A stretch of 64,000 bases of DNA from an uncultured Pelagibacteraceae bacterium (GTDB lineage: Bacteria > Pseudomonadota > Alphaproteobacteria > Pelagibacterales > Pelagibacteraceae): positions 32,737-96,736 of the forward strand of contig CACARD010000005.1 of the NCBI GenBank assembly GCA_902534735.1, in the 5' to 3' direction. A program made the position numbers and the translations under genes. Positions 34,884 to 45,721 of the stretch are shown one piece after another. Below the pieces are notes generated by a model. It was not told the DNA's origin. It did not search any database and saw only the letters and a program-made list of their open reading frames with translations. How positions within the stretch are numbered: position 1 is the first letter of the stretch; each line of letters opens with the position of its first letter.

Positions 34884-35757
34884 CTGCAGGATTTTTTAGT
34901 ATTCCTTTATAAAAATCGATTCTTCTATCTCTTAAAAAAGGCCAATGCTCTCTGGCTGTATCAATTTTTTTATAGTTTATTTCACGAATTAAAATTTCCT
35001 CTTTTTTATTCCCAAGTTTTCCAATTATTTGCCCACTAGGATCTATGATCATTGAGTTTCCCCAGAATTCTATTTTCTTCTTACCTTTTTTTTCTGTTCC
35101 AACTCTATTTATAGCAACCACATAAGTACCATTTGCGATTGCGTGAGATTTTTGCATTGTTATCCAAGAGTCTAGTTGAGATTTTCCAAATTTTTTTTTC
35201 TCTTTAGGATGCCATCCAATAGCAGTAGGGTAAAAAATTATTTGTGCACCTTTAAGTGCAGTCAATCTTGCAGCTTCCGGAAACCATTGATCCCAACAAA
35301 TTAAAGGTCCAATTTTACCGAATTTTGTTTTAACAGATTTAAAACCTAAATCTCCAGGAGTAAAATAAAATTTTTCATAATAACCAGGATCATCTGGTAT
35401 ATGCATTTTTCTATATTTCGATAAAATTTTACCTTTCTCGCTAATAACGATACTAGTATTATGATAGAAGCCATGTGTTTTTTTTTCAAATAATGAAATC
35501 ATTAATACTATTTGTAAATCTTTGGCTAATTCACAAAATATTTTTGTAGTTCTGCCAGGTATTTTTTCCGCTAGCTTAAAGTTGGAATGACTTTCTGTTT
35601 GACAAAAATAATTTGATAAAAATAGTTCTGGTACACAAATTATTTTAGCTTTTTTTGATGCTGCTTTTTTTATATTTTTAATAGCTGAATTTATATTTTT
35701 TTGAATATTATCTGAAATTTTACTTTGAATAATTCCAATTTTTACTTTTTTGATCAT
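34876..35757 (-). CDS. aguB: N-carbamoylputrescine amidase (nitrilase family)
   Basis: CVPELFLSNYFCQTE, YRKMHIPDDPGYYEKFYFTPGD, GPLICWDQWFPEAARLTALKGA. Confidence 0.92.
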   Translation of the reverse strand: MIKKVKIGIIQSKISDNIQKNINSAIKNIKKAASKKAKIICVPELFLSNYFCQTESHSNFKLAEKIPGRTTKIFCELAKDLQIVLMISLFEKKTHGFYHNTSIVISEKGKILSKYRKMHIPDDPGYYEKFYFTPGDLGFKSVKTKFGKIGPLICWDQWFPEAARLTALKGAQIIFYPTAIGWHPKEKKKFGKSQLDSWITMQKSHAIANGTYVVAINRVGTEKKGKKKIEFWGNSMIIDPSGQIIGKLGNKKEEILIREINYKKIDTAREHWPFLRDRRIDFYKGILKNPADE

Positions 35758-35760
35758 CTA

Positions 35761-36801
35761 TCAAAATATTTTGGAAAAGTTTTTTCTGTCTCTATTTTTC
35801 CATTCTCCAGTATGATAGGCGTCACTTGCTATTAATGGTAAAACACTGGTTGCTTCAGCAAATACCATTTGTTCTTTGGTAGTATCAACCTTACCCCATG
35901 AACTTGCTTCCTTTAATGTCGAACTACTGCAAGCTCCATCTCTTGAGTCAGCAACTGTAATTTGTATTGCATATTTGTGCATATCTACATTTTTTCCTAA
36001 AAGTTCAGCACAAATTACCGTGTCTTGTATAAAGTTTTTAGGAACTCCACCACCAATCATGAATAATCCCGACCCTTTAGATTTAATTTTAATCTCTGTT
36101 AATTCTCTAAATTCTCTAATTGAGTCTATTGTAATATGATTTTTTGGATTTCTCTCTTGATGCATGACTAATCCAAAACCTGCACTTGAGTCTGTAAATG
36201 CAGGACAGAATATAGGTACATCGTTATCAAAAGCTGTTTCAATTAAAGAACCTTTCTTTTTAGAATTAGTTTTTAGATATTTGCCAATCTCTTTAATAAA
36301 TTCTCTCGATGTGTAAGACTTCGGCTCAAGTTTGTCTGCTATTTCTCCTATTGTTTTATCACAAACCTGAAGCTCCTCTTCATCGATGTAAGTATCATAA
36401 ATCCTATCTATATAATTGTCTCTAAGTTCATTATCATTTTGATATTGTGATCCTTGGTAATGCTTAAATCCAAGCGCTTCAAAAAAATCCATATCTATTA
36501 TAGATGCTCCAGTTGCTACAATTGCATCTACCATGTTGTATTTAACCATATCTCTATAAATATGCATACATCCAGCGGCAGAAGTAGACCCTGCAAGAGT
36601 TAAGAATATTGTACAATCTTTATCTTTAAGCATTTCATTATATATCTTGGATGCATTAGCAGTTTCTCTTGAGACAAAAGACATTTTTTCCATAGAAGAT
36701 ATAATTTTTCTAGAGTCAAAAGATGTAATATCAATATGTTCAACCTCTTTACTTAAAAAGTCTTTTTTTCTGTTATGATTAAGATTTTTTGTATCTGACA
36801 T
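35761..36801 (-). CDS. deoxyhypusine synthase-like protein (possible homospermidine synthase)
   Basis: LTLAGSTSAAGCMHIYRDMV, FCPAFTDSSAGFGL, IGGGVPKNFIQD, ADSRDGACSSSTLKEASSWGKV (catalytic Lys context SWGK). Confidence 0.85.
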   Translation of the reverse strand: MSDTKNLNHNRKKDFLSKEVEHIDITSFDSRKIISSMEKMSFVSRETANASKIYNEMLKDKDCTIFLTLAGSTSAAGCMHIYRDMVKYNMVDAIVATGASIIDMDFFEALGFKHYQGSQYQNDNELRDNYIDRIYDTYIDEEELQVCDKTIGEIADKLEPKSYTSREFIKEIGKYLKTNSKKKGSLIETAFDNDVPIFCPAFTDSSAGFGLVMHQERNPKNHITIDSIREFRELTEIKIKSKGSGLFMIGGGVPKNFIQDTVICAELLGKNVDMHKYAIQITVADSRDGACSSSTLKEASSWGKVDTTKEQMVFAEATSVLPLIASDAYHTGEWKNRDRKNFSKIF

Positions 36802-37979
36802 TATGCAACAAGAAACTCTTTATTTGTTTCTTTGTCATACATCGTCATTATTGGATTATCACATACTTCGTAAATACTATCAGAATAATATCCATTAAAT
36901 TGAGTTCTAAATGTCAATCCGTATGCTCCTAATTGACCTAATTCAATGTAATCACCTTCTTTAATATTATTAGGTAGAATAAAAGGTCCCTTCATATAAT
37001 CCATGCTATCACATGTTGGTCCATAAAAATCAAATGAAGTCAATTTTTTTGATATAATTCTTCCACTTGTAATTAACCTTGATGGATAAACTATATTAGG
37101 CACACCTGCATCAAATAAAGTTCCGTATGTTCCATCATTGATATATAGCTTTTGTTTTTTTCTTAAGTTTACTCTCACAATTGTCGAACCACTTTCTGCA
37201 ACAATTGCTCGACCTGGCTCACATATAATCTCTGGTTTTTTTTCTAATTTTAATTTATTTAATGCATTTTTTATTTCCTCAAAATAAGAGTCTAATGTTT
37301 GAGGAACTAAGTCAGGATAGATTGTTGGAAATCCTCCACCTATATTTATAACATCTGGAACTATTTTTGTTTTTTTTATTATATATTTAATTTCGTTAAT
37401 CCCTTTTGAATAGGATATTGGATGCATACATTGCGAACCCACATGAAAACTTAATCCTATTTTTTTTGCATATTGTTTTGTTAATCTATAAAGCCCTATT
37501 GCTTCAGAAGTTTGTGCGCCAAATTTTTTTGATAAATCTATTTCTGCGTGTTCATTAGAAACTGCAACTCTTACAAATAACTCTAAATCCTTAGCTTGAT
37601 TAGTACTATTAAGAATTTTTATTAATTCATCTTTTGTATCAATTGAAAAAGTCTTAATATTATATTTGAAATATGCTTCGGTTATACTTTCCTTACTTTT
37701 TACAGTATGCATGTAGGAGCATTTTGCATCTGGGCTAACACTTCTAATTGCCTCAACTTCTTTAATTGAAGCGATATCAAAATCATTAATTCCGCTTTCC
37801 ACGATCGTTTTTAATACTAATGGATGCGGGTTAGTTTTAACTGCATATAGAATTTTACCAGGAAATTTATTCTGAAAAAATTTAGAAGCTATGTTTATAG
37901 AATCTCTTCTAATACAATAAACAGGTTCTGTTGGTTTCAGTTGGTTTACTAATTTATCAACTGATTTAAATTTTTGCAT
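36801..37979 (-). CDS. ornithine/lysine-type decarboxylase (alanine-racemase-fold, group IV)
   Basis: YAVKTNPHP (PLP Lys), FHVGSQC, INIGGGFP, CEPGRAIVAESG, YGPTCDSMD (active-site Cys). Start probably MQKFKS at 37979; ORF extends to 38018. Confidence 0.88.
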   Translation of the reverse strand: MQKFKSVDKLVNQLKPTEPVYCIRRDSINIASKFFQNKFPGKILYAVKTNPHPLVLKTIVESGINDFDIASIKEVEAIRSVSPDAKCSYMHTVKSKESITEAYFKYNIKTFSIDTKDELIKILNSTNQAKDLELFVRVAVSNEHAEIDLSKKFGAQTSEAIGLYRLTKQYAKKIGLSFHVGSQCMHPISYSKGINEIKYIIKKTKIVPDVINIGGGFPTIYPDLVPQTLDSYFEEIKNALNKLKLEKKPEIICEPGRAIVAESGSTIVRVNLRKKQKLYINDGTYGTLFDAGVPNIVYPSRLITSGRIISKKLTSFDFYGPTCDSMDYMKGPFILPNNIKEGDYIELGQLGAYGLTFRTQFNGYYSDSIYEVCDNPIMTMYDKETNKEFLVA

Positions 37980-38124
37980 TTCAAGCTCCAAAAAAAATTT
38001 AACAAAAAAAACCGGCATAACTGCTATGCAAGTTTATATAAAACGAGCATTTATGCTGAAAATGAACCAATGTAAAGTAAAAATGTACCCTTGAAATAAT
38101 TTAGAATGTTTCCATATAAGATCC

Positions 38125-38688
38125 ATGCCAGATGCAGAAGTATTAAAAAAAATAACAGAATTTGAGGATAAATCTCTACTTATAGTAGATGATGATAACC
38201 CTTTTAGAGAAAGACTAGCTCGAGCAATGGAGAAAAAGGGCTTTTCTGTTTCACAAGCAGAAGGTGTAAAAATTGGAATAGAGTCTGTGAAGTCAAAAAA
38301 ACCTGCTTTTGCAGTTGTTGACTTGAGACTAAACGATGGAAATGGACTAGAAGTTGTAAAAGAAATCCAGAAAAATAACTCAGAAAGTAGAATAGTGATG
38401 CTTACTGGCTATGGAAATATACCAACTGCAGTAGCAGCCATTAAAGAAGGTGCTATAGACTATTTAGCTAAACCAGCAGATGCAGATGACGTCGAAAAAG
38501 CACTTTTAGCTGATCCAAATAAAAAAGCTGCTCCACCAGAAAATCCAATGTCCGCTGATAGAGTTAAATGGGAACATATTCACAGAGTTTTCGAATTATG
38601 TAACAGAAATGTATCTGAGACTGCAAGAAGACTTAAAATGCATCGAAGAACACTTCAAAGAATTCTATCAAAAAGATCTCCAAGGTAA
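38125..38688 (+). CDS. regA: RegA/ActR/PrrA-type response regulator with Fis-type HTH
   Basis: DDDNPFRERLARAMEKKGF, VVDLRLNDGNGLEVV, C-terminal VSETARRLKMHRRTLQRILSKRSPR. Confidence 0.92.
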   Translation: MPDAEVLKKITEFEDKSLLIVDDDNPFRERLARAMEKKGFSVSQAEGVKIGIESVKSKKPAFAVVDLRLNDGNGLEVVKEIQKNNSESRIVMLTGYGNIPTAVAAIKEGAIDYLAKPADADDVEKALLADPNKKAAPPENPMSADRVKWEHIHRVFELCNRNVSETARRLKMHRRTLQRILSKRSPR

Positions 38689-38690
38689 TT

Positions 38691-39242
38691 CTAAATATAT
38701 TTTCTAAGTTTAATAATTTTATTAACTAAAGCTGTTAGTAATAATATCTTAAATAATTCAGCATAAAGAAATGGGTAAACACCAAATTCTAATATTGGTT
38801 TATCCCAACCGATTAAATTTCCAAGCCACAAAATACCCAAAATATATATTACTGATGTTGCAATTATAATTTTTAAAAAATTTAATATATGGTTTTTATC
38901 GTACGTAAATATGCCCGCTATCAGACATGCAAATATAAAACCTATTAAATATCCCATTGTGGGACCAACAAAATAAGCTAATCCTATTCCTTTCTCTGGT
39001 GAGTTAGAAAATACCGGTAATCCTATAATTCCTTCTATCAAATAAAAAACTACCGAAAGTACCCCAACTTTATATCCAAAGGAAATTCCTAAAAACAAAA
39101 CTATAAATGTTTGCATAGTCATAGGAACTGGATAAAAAGGTATTTTAATTTTTGCAGATATTGTCAATAAAATAGAACCTATTAATGCAAATATTATGAT
39201 TTTAATTATTTTATTATTAGAAATTGAATTTACTAATTCCAT
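38691..39242 (-). CDS. bioY: biotin transporter BioY
   Basis: IKIPFYPVPMTMQTFIVLFLG, LPVFSNSPEKGIGLAYFVGPTMGYLIGF. Confidence 0.9.
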   Translation of the reverse strand: MELVNSISNNKIIKIIIFALIGSILLTISAKIKIPFYPVPMTMQTFIVLFLGISFGYKVGVLSVVFYLIEGIIGLPVFSNSPEKGIGLAYFVGPTMGYLIGFIFACLIAGIFTYDKNHILNFLKIIIATSVIYILGILWLGNLIGWDKPILEFGVYPFLYAELFKILLLTALVNKIIKLRKYI

Positions 39243-39342
39243 TAGCTTTAAATTACTATTTTAATAAAGTTTAATCCACTAATATTTATTAACAGGATGT
39301 TTTATTCTTACTATAATACATCAATTTATTATAAATTAAATT

Positions 39343-42108
39343 ATGGGTAAAATTAAAAAAACAGATCATTTCTATCTTATTGATGGGTCCGGATACATAT
39401 TTAGAGCCTATTATGCATTGCCACCATTAACACGAAAAAGTGATGGTCTGCCAGTAGGAGCAGTAAGTGGATTTTGTAACATGCTGTTTAAACTATTAGA
39501 GGACTCTAAATCAAGCGAAAATTTAGAAAAACCAACTCATTTTGCAGTAATCTTTGATTCTGCAAGAAAGAATTTTCGTAACGAAATATATTCAGATTAT
39601 AAAGGAAATAGGTCTGATGCTCCCGACGATCTAATTCCTCAATTCGATTATATTAGAAAGTCAGTATTAGCATTCAATTTACCATCTATAGAAATGTTAA
39701 ATTACGAGGCTGATGATTTGATAGCCACCTATGTAGAGCAAATATTAGACGAAGGTGCAAAGGTTACAATTGTATCATCTGACAAAGATTTAATGCAACT
39801 TTTCAAAAAAAAGGTTCGTATATACGATCCAATGAAGAATAAATTTATATCTAATGACGATGTAATCAATAAATTTGGGGTTGGTCCGGATAAAGTAATT
39901 GATGTTCAATCACTAGCAGGGGATAGTACAGACAATGTACCTGGCGTTCCAGGTATTGGTGTAAAAACAGCAGCAGAATTAATTAAGGAATATGGAAATT
40001 TAGAAAACCTTCTAAAAAACGCAAATAAAATAAAACAGAACAAAAGAAGAGAAACACTTTTAGAAAATAAAGATAAGGCTCTGGTAAGTAAAAAACTAGT
40101 CACATTAAAAAATAATGTTCCGGTGAAAGATAAATTAACTGACTTTGTTCTAAAGAAAGTAGACGTAGACAAGTTATACAATTTTTTGAGAGAAATGGAA
40201 TTTAATAGGTTATTGAGTTCAGCAATTTCGACGTATGGTCAATCCAAATTTAGTGATGAAATAGAAGTCAAAAAAGAAACATCTAAAATATCAAAAGATA
40301 AATATGTTTTGATAAAAAATTTATCTGAAATAAAAGATTGGATGCAAGAAGCCGAAGAAGCTGGTGAATTTTCTATTGATACTGAAACAGATTCTCTTGA
40401 CCCACATCAGGCAAATTTAGTTGGTATCTCAATTTCTAGCAAAATAGGTAAAGCTTGTTACATTCCAACAGGTCATATTGATAAAAATAATCTAAATGAA
40501 AAAGATGTTTTGAGAATTTTAAAACCATATTTAGAGGATAAAAGTTTAAAAAAAATTGGGCAAAATATTAAATTCGATTACATAATATTTCGTAAAAGGG
40601 ATATAGATATTCAAAGCATGGAAGATACAATGTTGATGTCATACGTTTTAGATGCTGGGAAAAATAGACATAATATGGATACTCTTTCAGATATTCATCT
40701 TGGTCACAAAACAATTAAATATAAAGATCTTGTTGGATCTGGAAAAAAAGAAATTAAATTCAGCCAAGTAGAGTTAAATATTGCAAAAGATTATGCGGCA
40801 GAAGATGCTGATATAACTTACCGTTTATATAAAATATTTTTGAAATCGCTTAAATCAGAAAAATTACTAAATATTTATGAAATTTTCGAAAAACCTTTAA
40901 TTAAAATTTTAGCATCAATGGAAATCAATGGCATAAAATTGGATAATAATTTTCTTAAAAAATTATCTGTTAAGTTTGAAAAAAAACTTCAAGATTTAGA
41001 AAAACAAATTTTTAAAATTTCAAAAAAAAAATTTAATATTGCATCGACTAAACAGTTGGGTGAAATAATGTATAATGACCTCAAAATTGCATCGCTAAAA
41101 AAGACTAAAAAAGGTAGTTTTGCAACTGGTGCAGCAGTTCTAGAGGATTTAGCTTACAAAGGGAATGAATTTCCTAAATTGGTTTTAGAATGGAGGCAAT
41201 CTAGTAAATTGAAAAATACATATTCAGATTCTTTGCCAGAGCATTTAAATCCCAATACAAAAAGAGTGCATACATCTTTTCTGTTAGCAGCAACTACAAC
41301 AGGTAGACTTGCTTCTAGTGATCCAAATTTACAAAATATTCCTATTAAAACTGAGGAGGGCAAAGATATTCGTAAAGCCTTCATATCAGAAAAAAATAAA
41401 AAACTTATATCAGCAGACTATAATCAGATTGAAATGAGAATTTTGGCTGATCTAGCTGATGTAAAAGAACTAAAAAAAGCTTTTAAAAATAATGAGGATA
41501 TTCACTCATTAACCGCTAGCCAGGTTTTTGGTGCAGACATAAAAAAAATTGATGCTGATATGAGGAGAAAAGCGAAAGCTATTAATTTTGGAATAATTTA
41601 TGGAATATCTCAATATGGTTTGGCCAAACAAATTGGTGTATCAAACAATGAAGCCGAAGAATTTCTAAATTCATATTTTATTAAATTTCCAGAAATTAAA
41701 GAATACATGAATAACACAATTAAATTCTGTAGAAAAAGTGGATATGTAAGAAATATTTTTGGTCGAAAAACTCATATTCCAGGAATCAATGACAAAAATT
41801 TTAATGTTAGAAATTTTCAAGAAAGGGCAGCTATAAATGCACCTATCCAAGGATCTGCATCAGAAATAATGCGACTTGCTATGATTAGAATCAACGATGA
41901 GCTAGATACTAAAAAAACAAATGAATTTAATATGTTACTTCAAATTCACGATGAATTGATTTTTGAGGTAATTGATAATGGTACTAAATCTGCTTCTAAA
42001 AAGATTAAAGATATTATGACAAGTGTGAAAGATAGTGATTTGCATTCATTTTCAATACCATTATCGGTAGATGTAAACATAGGTGATAACTGGGGAGAGC
42101 TTCATTAA
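39343..42108 (+). CDS. polA: DNA polymerase I
   Basis: 5' nuclease domain, DTETDSLDPHQ exonuclease motif, DPNLQNIPI, RRKAKAINFGIIYGIS, QIHDELIFEV. Confidence 0.97.
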   Translation: MGKIKKTDHFYLIDGSGYIFRAYYALPPLTRKSDGLPVGAVSGFCNMLFKLLEDSKSSENLEKPTHFAVIFDSARKNFRNEIYSDYKGNRSDAPDDLIPQFDYIRKSVLAFNLPSIEMLNYEADDLIATYVEQILDEGAKVTIVSSDKDLMQLFKKKVRIYDPMKNKFISNDDVINKFGVGPDKVIDVQSLAGDSTDNVPGVPGIGVKTAAELIKEYGNLENLLKNANKIKQNKRRETLLENKDKALVSKKLVTLKNNVPVKDKLTDFVLKKVDVDKLYNFLREMEFNRLLSSAISTYGQSKFSDEIEVKKETSKISKDKYVLIKNLSEIKDWMQEAEEAGEFSIDTETDSLDPHQANLVGISISSKIGKACYIPTGHIDKNNLNEKDVLRILKPYLEDKSLKKIGQNIKFDYIIFRKRDIDIQSMEDTMLMSYVLDAGKNRHNMDTLSDIHLGHKTIKYKDLVGSGKKEIKFSQVELNIAKDYAAEDADITYRLYKIFLKSLKSEKLLNIYEIFEKPLIKILASMEINGIKLDNNFLKKLSVKFEKKLQDLEKQIFKISKKKFNIASTKQLGEIMYNDLKIASLKKTKKGSFATGAAVLEDLAYKGNEFPKLVLEWRQSSKLKNTYSDSLPEHLNPNTKRVHTSFLLAATTTGRLASSDPNLQNIPIKTEEGKDIRKAFISEKNKKLISADYNQIEMRILADLADVKELKKAFKNNEDIHSLTASQVFGADIKKIDADMRRKAKAINFGIIYGISQYGLAKQIGVSNNEAEEFLNSYFIKFPEIKEYMNNTIKFCRKSGYVRNIFGRKTHIPGINDKNFNVRNFQERAAINAPIQGSASEIMRLAMIRINDELDTKKTNEFNMLLQIHDELIFEVIDNGTKSASKKIKDIMTSVKDSDLHSFSIPLSVDVNIGDNWGELH

Positions 42109-42159
42109 TAAACATTTAATTGCCCAATTTTAAACATTTTAGTATTTTTATAGTTAAAC

Positions 42160-42858
42160 ATGAAACAAACAATTGCCCTTGTTGATGATGATAGAAATAT
42201 ATTAACTAGTTTAAGTATTGCTCTAGAGAAAGAGGGTTTTAATATTCAAACTTATTTGGATGGAGAAAGTGCCTTAATAGGTTTGTCAAGAAATCCCCCA
42301 GACCTTGCAGTTATAGATATTAAAATGCCAAGAATGGATGGAGAAGAATTGTTAAAAAAATTAAGAAAAAAAACATCTATGCCCGTTATCTTTTTAACTT
42401 CAAAAGATGAAGAGGTGGATGAGCTCTTAGGACTAAAACTAGGGGCTGATGATTTTGTAAAAAAATCAGGTGGCTTTTCAACTAAAGTTCTTATTGAAAG
42501 AATTCGTGTCCAACTTAGAAAAAAAGATAATAATTTAGAGGAAAATAGAAATATAATTTCACATGGAAAATTAAAACTTGACCCTTCACAGCTTGAGTGT
42601 GAATGGGATGGCAAGCAATTACCAGATAAATTAACAACAACAGAATTCTTAATTGTAAAGGAATTAGCAAAAAGACCTGGAATTATTAAAGAAAGATCTC
42701 AATTAATGGATGTTGCTTACAGAGAAGACACAGATATTGAAGATAGAACAATAGATAGTCACGTAAAAAGGATTAGAAAAAAGTTTAAAAAAGTAGATAA
42801 TAACTTTTCAGCGATAGAAACCAGATATGGCAGTGGTTATCGTTGGAATGTTAAATAA
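42160..42858 (+). CDS. chvI: two-component response regulator, OmpR family (ChvI-like)
   Basis: ALVDDDRNILTSLSIALEKEGF, VIDIKMPRMDGEELL, wHTH TIDSHVKRIRKKFK…YGSGYRW; next to ChvG-like kinase. Confidence 0.88.
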   Translation: MKQTIALVDDDRNILTSLSIALEKEGFNIQTYLDGESALIGLSRNPPDLAVIDIKMPRMDGEELLKKLRKKTSMPVIFLTSKDEEVDELLGLKLGADDFVKKSGGFSTKVLIERIRVQLRKKDNNLEENRNIISHGKLKLDPSQLECEWDGKQLPDKLTTTEFLIVKELAKRPGIIKERSQLMDVAYREDTDIEDRTIDSHVKRIRKKFKKVDNNFSAIETRYGSGYRWNVK

Positions 42859-44390
42859 TGGCTACTTCAAAATCTAATAATCAATCTATTTTAAAAAAAT
42901 TCTTAGTTATCAACTTTATTGTTTTTTTAGTGATTGGTGTATTAACATTATTTTACCTTAACACAGTAAAACCTACACTCATTAAAAATAAAACTGCCTC
43001 GCACATAAAAATTATTGATAATACAACAGAAAATATTGATCGTTTAAAAATAAATTTCTCATCTGAAGATATTAGAGAGTTTCTGTTTTCCACTAAATTT
43101 TTATTTCAAAGTATAGATAGAGTACAGATATTTGATAGTGAATTTAATCTATTAGGAGATACCGACACATTAGACTTAGATCCAAATGCTTTCTCAAGAA
43201 GTCTAAACATAATTGAAATGAGTGACTTAAATAATCAAAGTATTCAAAATAAGAATCTGGAAGAGAGTAATAAAAGCTTTGAAAGTAAAGAAATATTTGA
43301 AGATTTAAAAAAGTACTCATATTCATCAGATTATGGAAAACCGTTAACTTACTCTAAAGAAAACTATGATCAATTTTTATTAGTAACTGTTAAAAATGTA
43401 GTCAGTGAAAACAAAACAATAGGCTATTTAGCTATTACTGAAAATGCCAATGAAATAAAGGTTGCAATAGATGAAAGAAGAAATTTTATAATCAGAACTG
43501 CTTTGCTTGTCGCATTAGTAATTTTAATTTTTTCATATGTATTAAATAGATACTTCTTAAAACCAATTAAAAATTTGGTTCAATATACCAATATTATAAA
43601 AAACAAAAGTAAGGAAAAGACCAATATTGGAAATATAAAAAAAAGAAATGACGAATTGGGAAAATTATCAAATTCTCTTGATGAAATGACTAATGAATTA
43701 AACAAAAGAATTACTACAGCAGAAAATTATTCAACAGATCTTTTGCATGAAATCAGAAATCCTTTAGCATCTCTAAAAAGTGCCTCTGAGATAATTTCTG
43801 AAACAAATGATAAATCTCAAAGAAACAAATTAATTAATATTGTATCACATGACGTAGAGAGAATTGAAAGATTAATAACTGATTACTCTCAAATGCTAAG
43901 AGATGAGGCTGCAATTTCCTCTGAGAAAATGCAAAAATTAAATTTAAAAGAGATTGCTCAATCTGTTGTTGACGATTTTAACAGTATCTATGAAACAAAA
44001 AAATCGATTGGAATTAAATTGAAATCTAATGGAATTAAAAATTATAGTATCTTAGGGATAGAAAATAGAATTGAACAAATTATTGCAAACTTATTAGAAA
44101 ACTCAATTTCTTTTAGTGAAAATAATCAAGAAATTACTGTTGAAATATCAAAAGATAAAAATGATAAAATTAAATTAGTTGTCGTTGATCAGGGATCTGG
44201 ATTTAGTGAAAAGGATACAAATAAGATATTTAATAGATTTTATAGTAATAGACCTGAAAACTTTGGAGAACATTCGGGTTTGGGATTAAATATTGTCAAA
44301 AATTTAGTTGAAATTCATGGTGGTGAAATCAACGCATCTAATAATAAAGATAAAGGGGCAAGAATTGAAATAATTTTCCCAGAAGCATAA
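42858..44390 (+). CDS. chvG: sensor histidine kinase (ChvG-like)
   Basis: HAMP, LLHEIRNPLASLKSASEI H-box, N-box, GSGFSEKD and HSGLGLNIVKNLVEIHGG. Confidence 0.88.
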   Translation: MATSKSNNQSILKKFLVINFIVFLVIGVLTLFYLNTVKPTLIKNKTASHIKIIDNTTENIDRLKINFSSEDIREFLFSTKFLFQSIDRVQIFDSEFNLLGDTDTLDLDPNAFSRSLNIIEMSDLNNQSIQNKNLEESNKSFESKEIFEDLKKYSYSSDYGKPLTYSKENYDQFLLVTVKNVVSENKTIGYLAITENANEIKVAIDERRNFIIRTALLVALVILIFSYVLNRYFLKPIKNLVQYTNIIKNKSKEKTNIGNIKKRNDELGKLSNSLDEMTNELNKRITTAENYSTDLLHEIRNPLASLKSASEIISETNDKSQRNKLINIVSHDVERIERLITDYSQMLRDEAAISSEKMQKLNLKEIAQSVVDDFNSIYETKKSIGIKLKSNGIKNYSILGIENRIEQIIANLLENSISFSENNQEITVEISKDKNDKIKLVVVDQGSGFSEKDTNKIFNRFYSNRPENFGEHSGLGLNIVKNLVEIHGGEINASNNKDKGARIEIIFPEA

Positions 44391-44434
44391 ATCTTTGTTG
44401 ATATATTAAGTAAAATTGTTAAAAGCCTCTTTCT

Positions 44435-45721
44435 ATGGAAGATTTTAAAGTAAAAGATATATCCCAAGCGGAATTTGGAAGAAAAGAAATTTCACTGGCC
44501 GAAACTGAAATGCCAGGATTAATGGCTCTTAGAGAAGAATATAAGGGTAAAAAACCTTTAAATGGAGCTCGGATTGTTGGTTGTTTACACATGACAATAC
44601 AAACAGCTGTCTTAATAGAAACTTTAGTTGAGTTAGGAGCCGAAGTAAGATGGTCCTCATGTAATATTTTTTCGACACAAGACCATGCAGCAGCAGCGAT
44701 TGCAAAAGCTGGCATTCCTGTATTTGCTTGGAAAGGCGAAACAGAAGAAGAATATTGGTGGTGTGTAAAGCAAACTATTGTAGGAAAAGATGGCTGGAAA
44801 CCAAATATGATACTTGATGATGGCGGCGATCTTACAGCATTGATGCACAAAGATTATAAAGAATTATTAAATGATGTTAAAGGTTTATCAGAAGAGACAA
44901 CTACAGGAGTTTTAGCATTAAAAAAAATGGAAAGTGAAGGCAATTTACTAGTTCCGGCAATAAATGTTAATGACTCAGTAACAAAATCTAAGTTCGACAA
45001 TTTATATGGTTGCAGAGAAAGTTTAGTTGATGGAATTAAAAGAGCTACTGACGTCATGATGTCAGGTAAGGTAGCTATTGTAGCTGGATTTGGAGATGTT
45101 GGAAAGGGAAGCGCTGCTTCTCTTCGCCAAAGCGGTGCAAGAGTTATGGTTACAGAAACAGATCCAATTTGTGCTCTCCAAGCTGCAATGGAAGGTTATG
45201 AAGTAGTCTTAATGGATGAGATGATAAAAGAAGCCGACATTGTTGTTACGGCAACAGGAAATAAAGATATTGTGACAGCTGACCATATGAGAGAAATGAA
45301 AGATAGAGCAATTCTATGCAATATTGGTCACTTTGATAATGAAATCCAAGTAGATGCTCTTAAAAATTATAAATGGGATGAAATAAAACCACAAGTTCAC
45401 GAAATTACATTGCCAGATGGAAAAAGAATTATTTTATTAGCAGAAGGTAGATTGGTTAATCTTGGATGTGCAACAGGACACCCTAGTTTTGTAATGAGTG
45501 CTTCTTTTACAAATCAAGTAACAGCTCAGATAGAATTATGGAATAACTCAGATAAATATGAGAAAAAAGTATATGTTTTACCTAAACATTTAGATGAGAA
45601 AGTAGCCAGACTTCATTTAGAAAAAGTTGGAGCTAAATTAACCAAATTATCAGATGATCAAGCAAAATATATAAGCGTAACACCAGAAGGACCTTATAAA
45701 CCAGATGCCTATCGCTACTAA
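44435..45721 (+). CDS. ahcY: S-adenosylhomocysteine hydrolase
   Basis: [34 protein letters not shown]-terminal [10 protein letters not shown]. Confidence 0.98.
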   Translation: MEDFKVKDISQAEFGRKEISLAETEMPGLMALREEYKGKKPLNGARIVGCLHMTIQTAVLIETLVELGAEVRWSSCNIFSTQDHAAAAIAKAGIPVFAWKGETEEEYWWCVKQTIVGKDGWKPNMILDDGGDLTALMHKDYKELLNDVKGLSEETTTGVLALKKMESEGNLLVPAINVNDSVTKSKFDNLYGCRESLVDGIKRATDVMMSGKVAIVAGFGDVGKGSAASLRQSGARVMVTETDPICALQAAMEGYEVVLMDEMIKEADIVVTATGNKDIVTADHMREMKDRAILCNIGHFDNEIQVDALKNYKWDEIKPQVHEITLPDGKRIILLAEGRLVNLGCATGHPSFVMSASFTNQVTAQIELWNNSDKYEKKVYVLPKHLDEKVARLHLEKVGAKLTKLSDDQAKYISVTPEGPYKPDAYRY

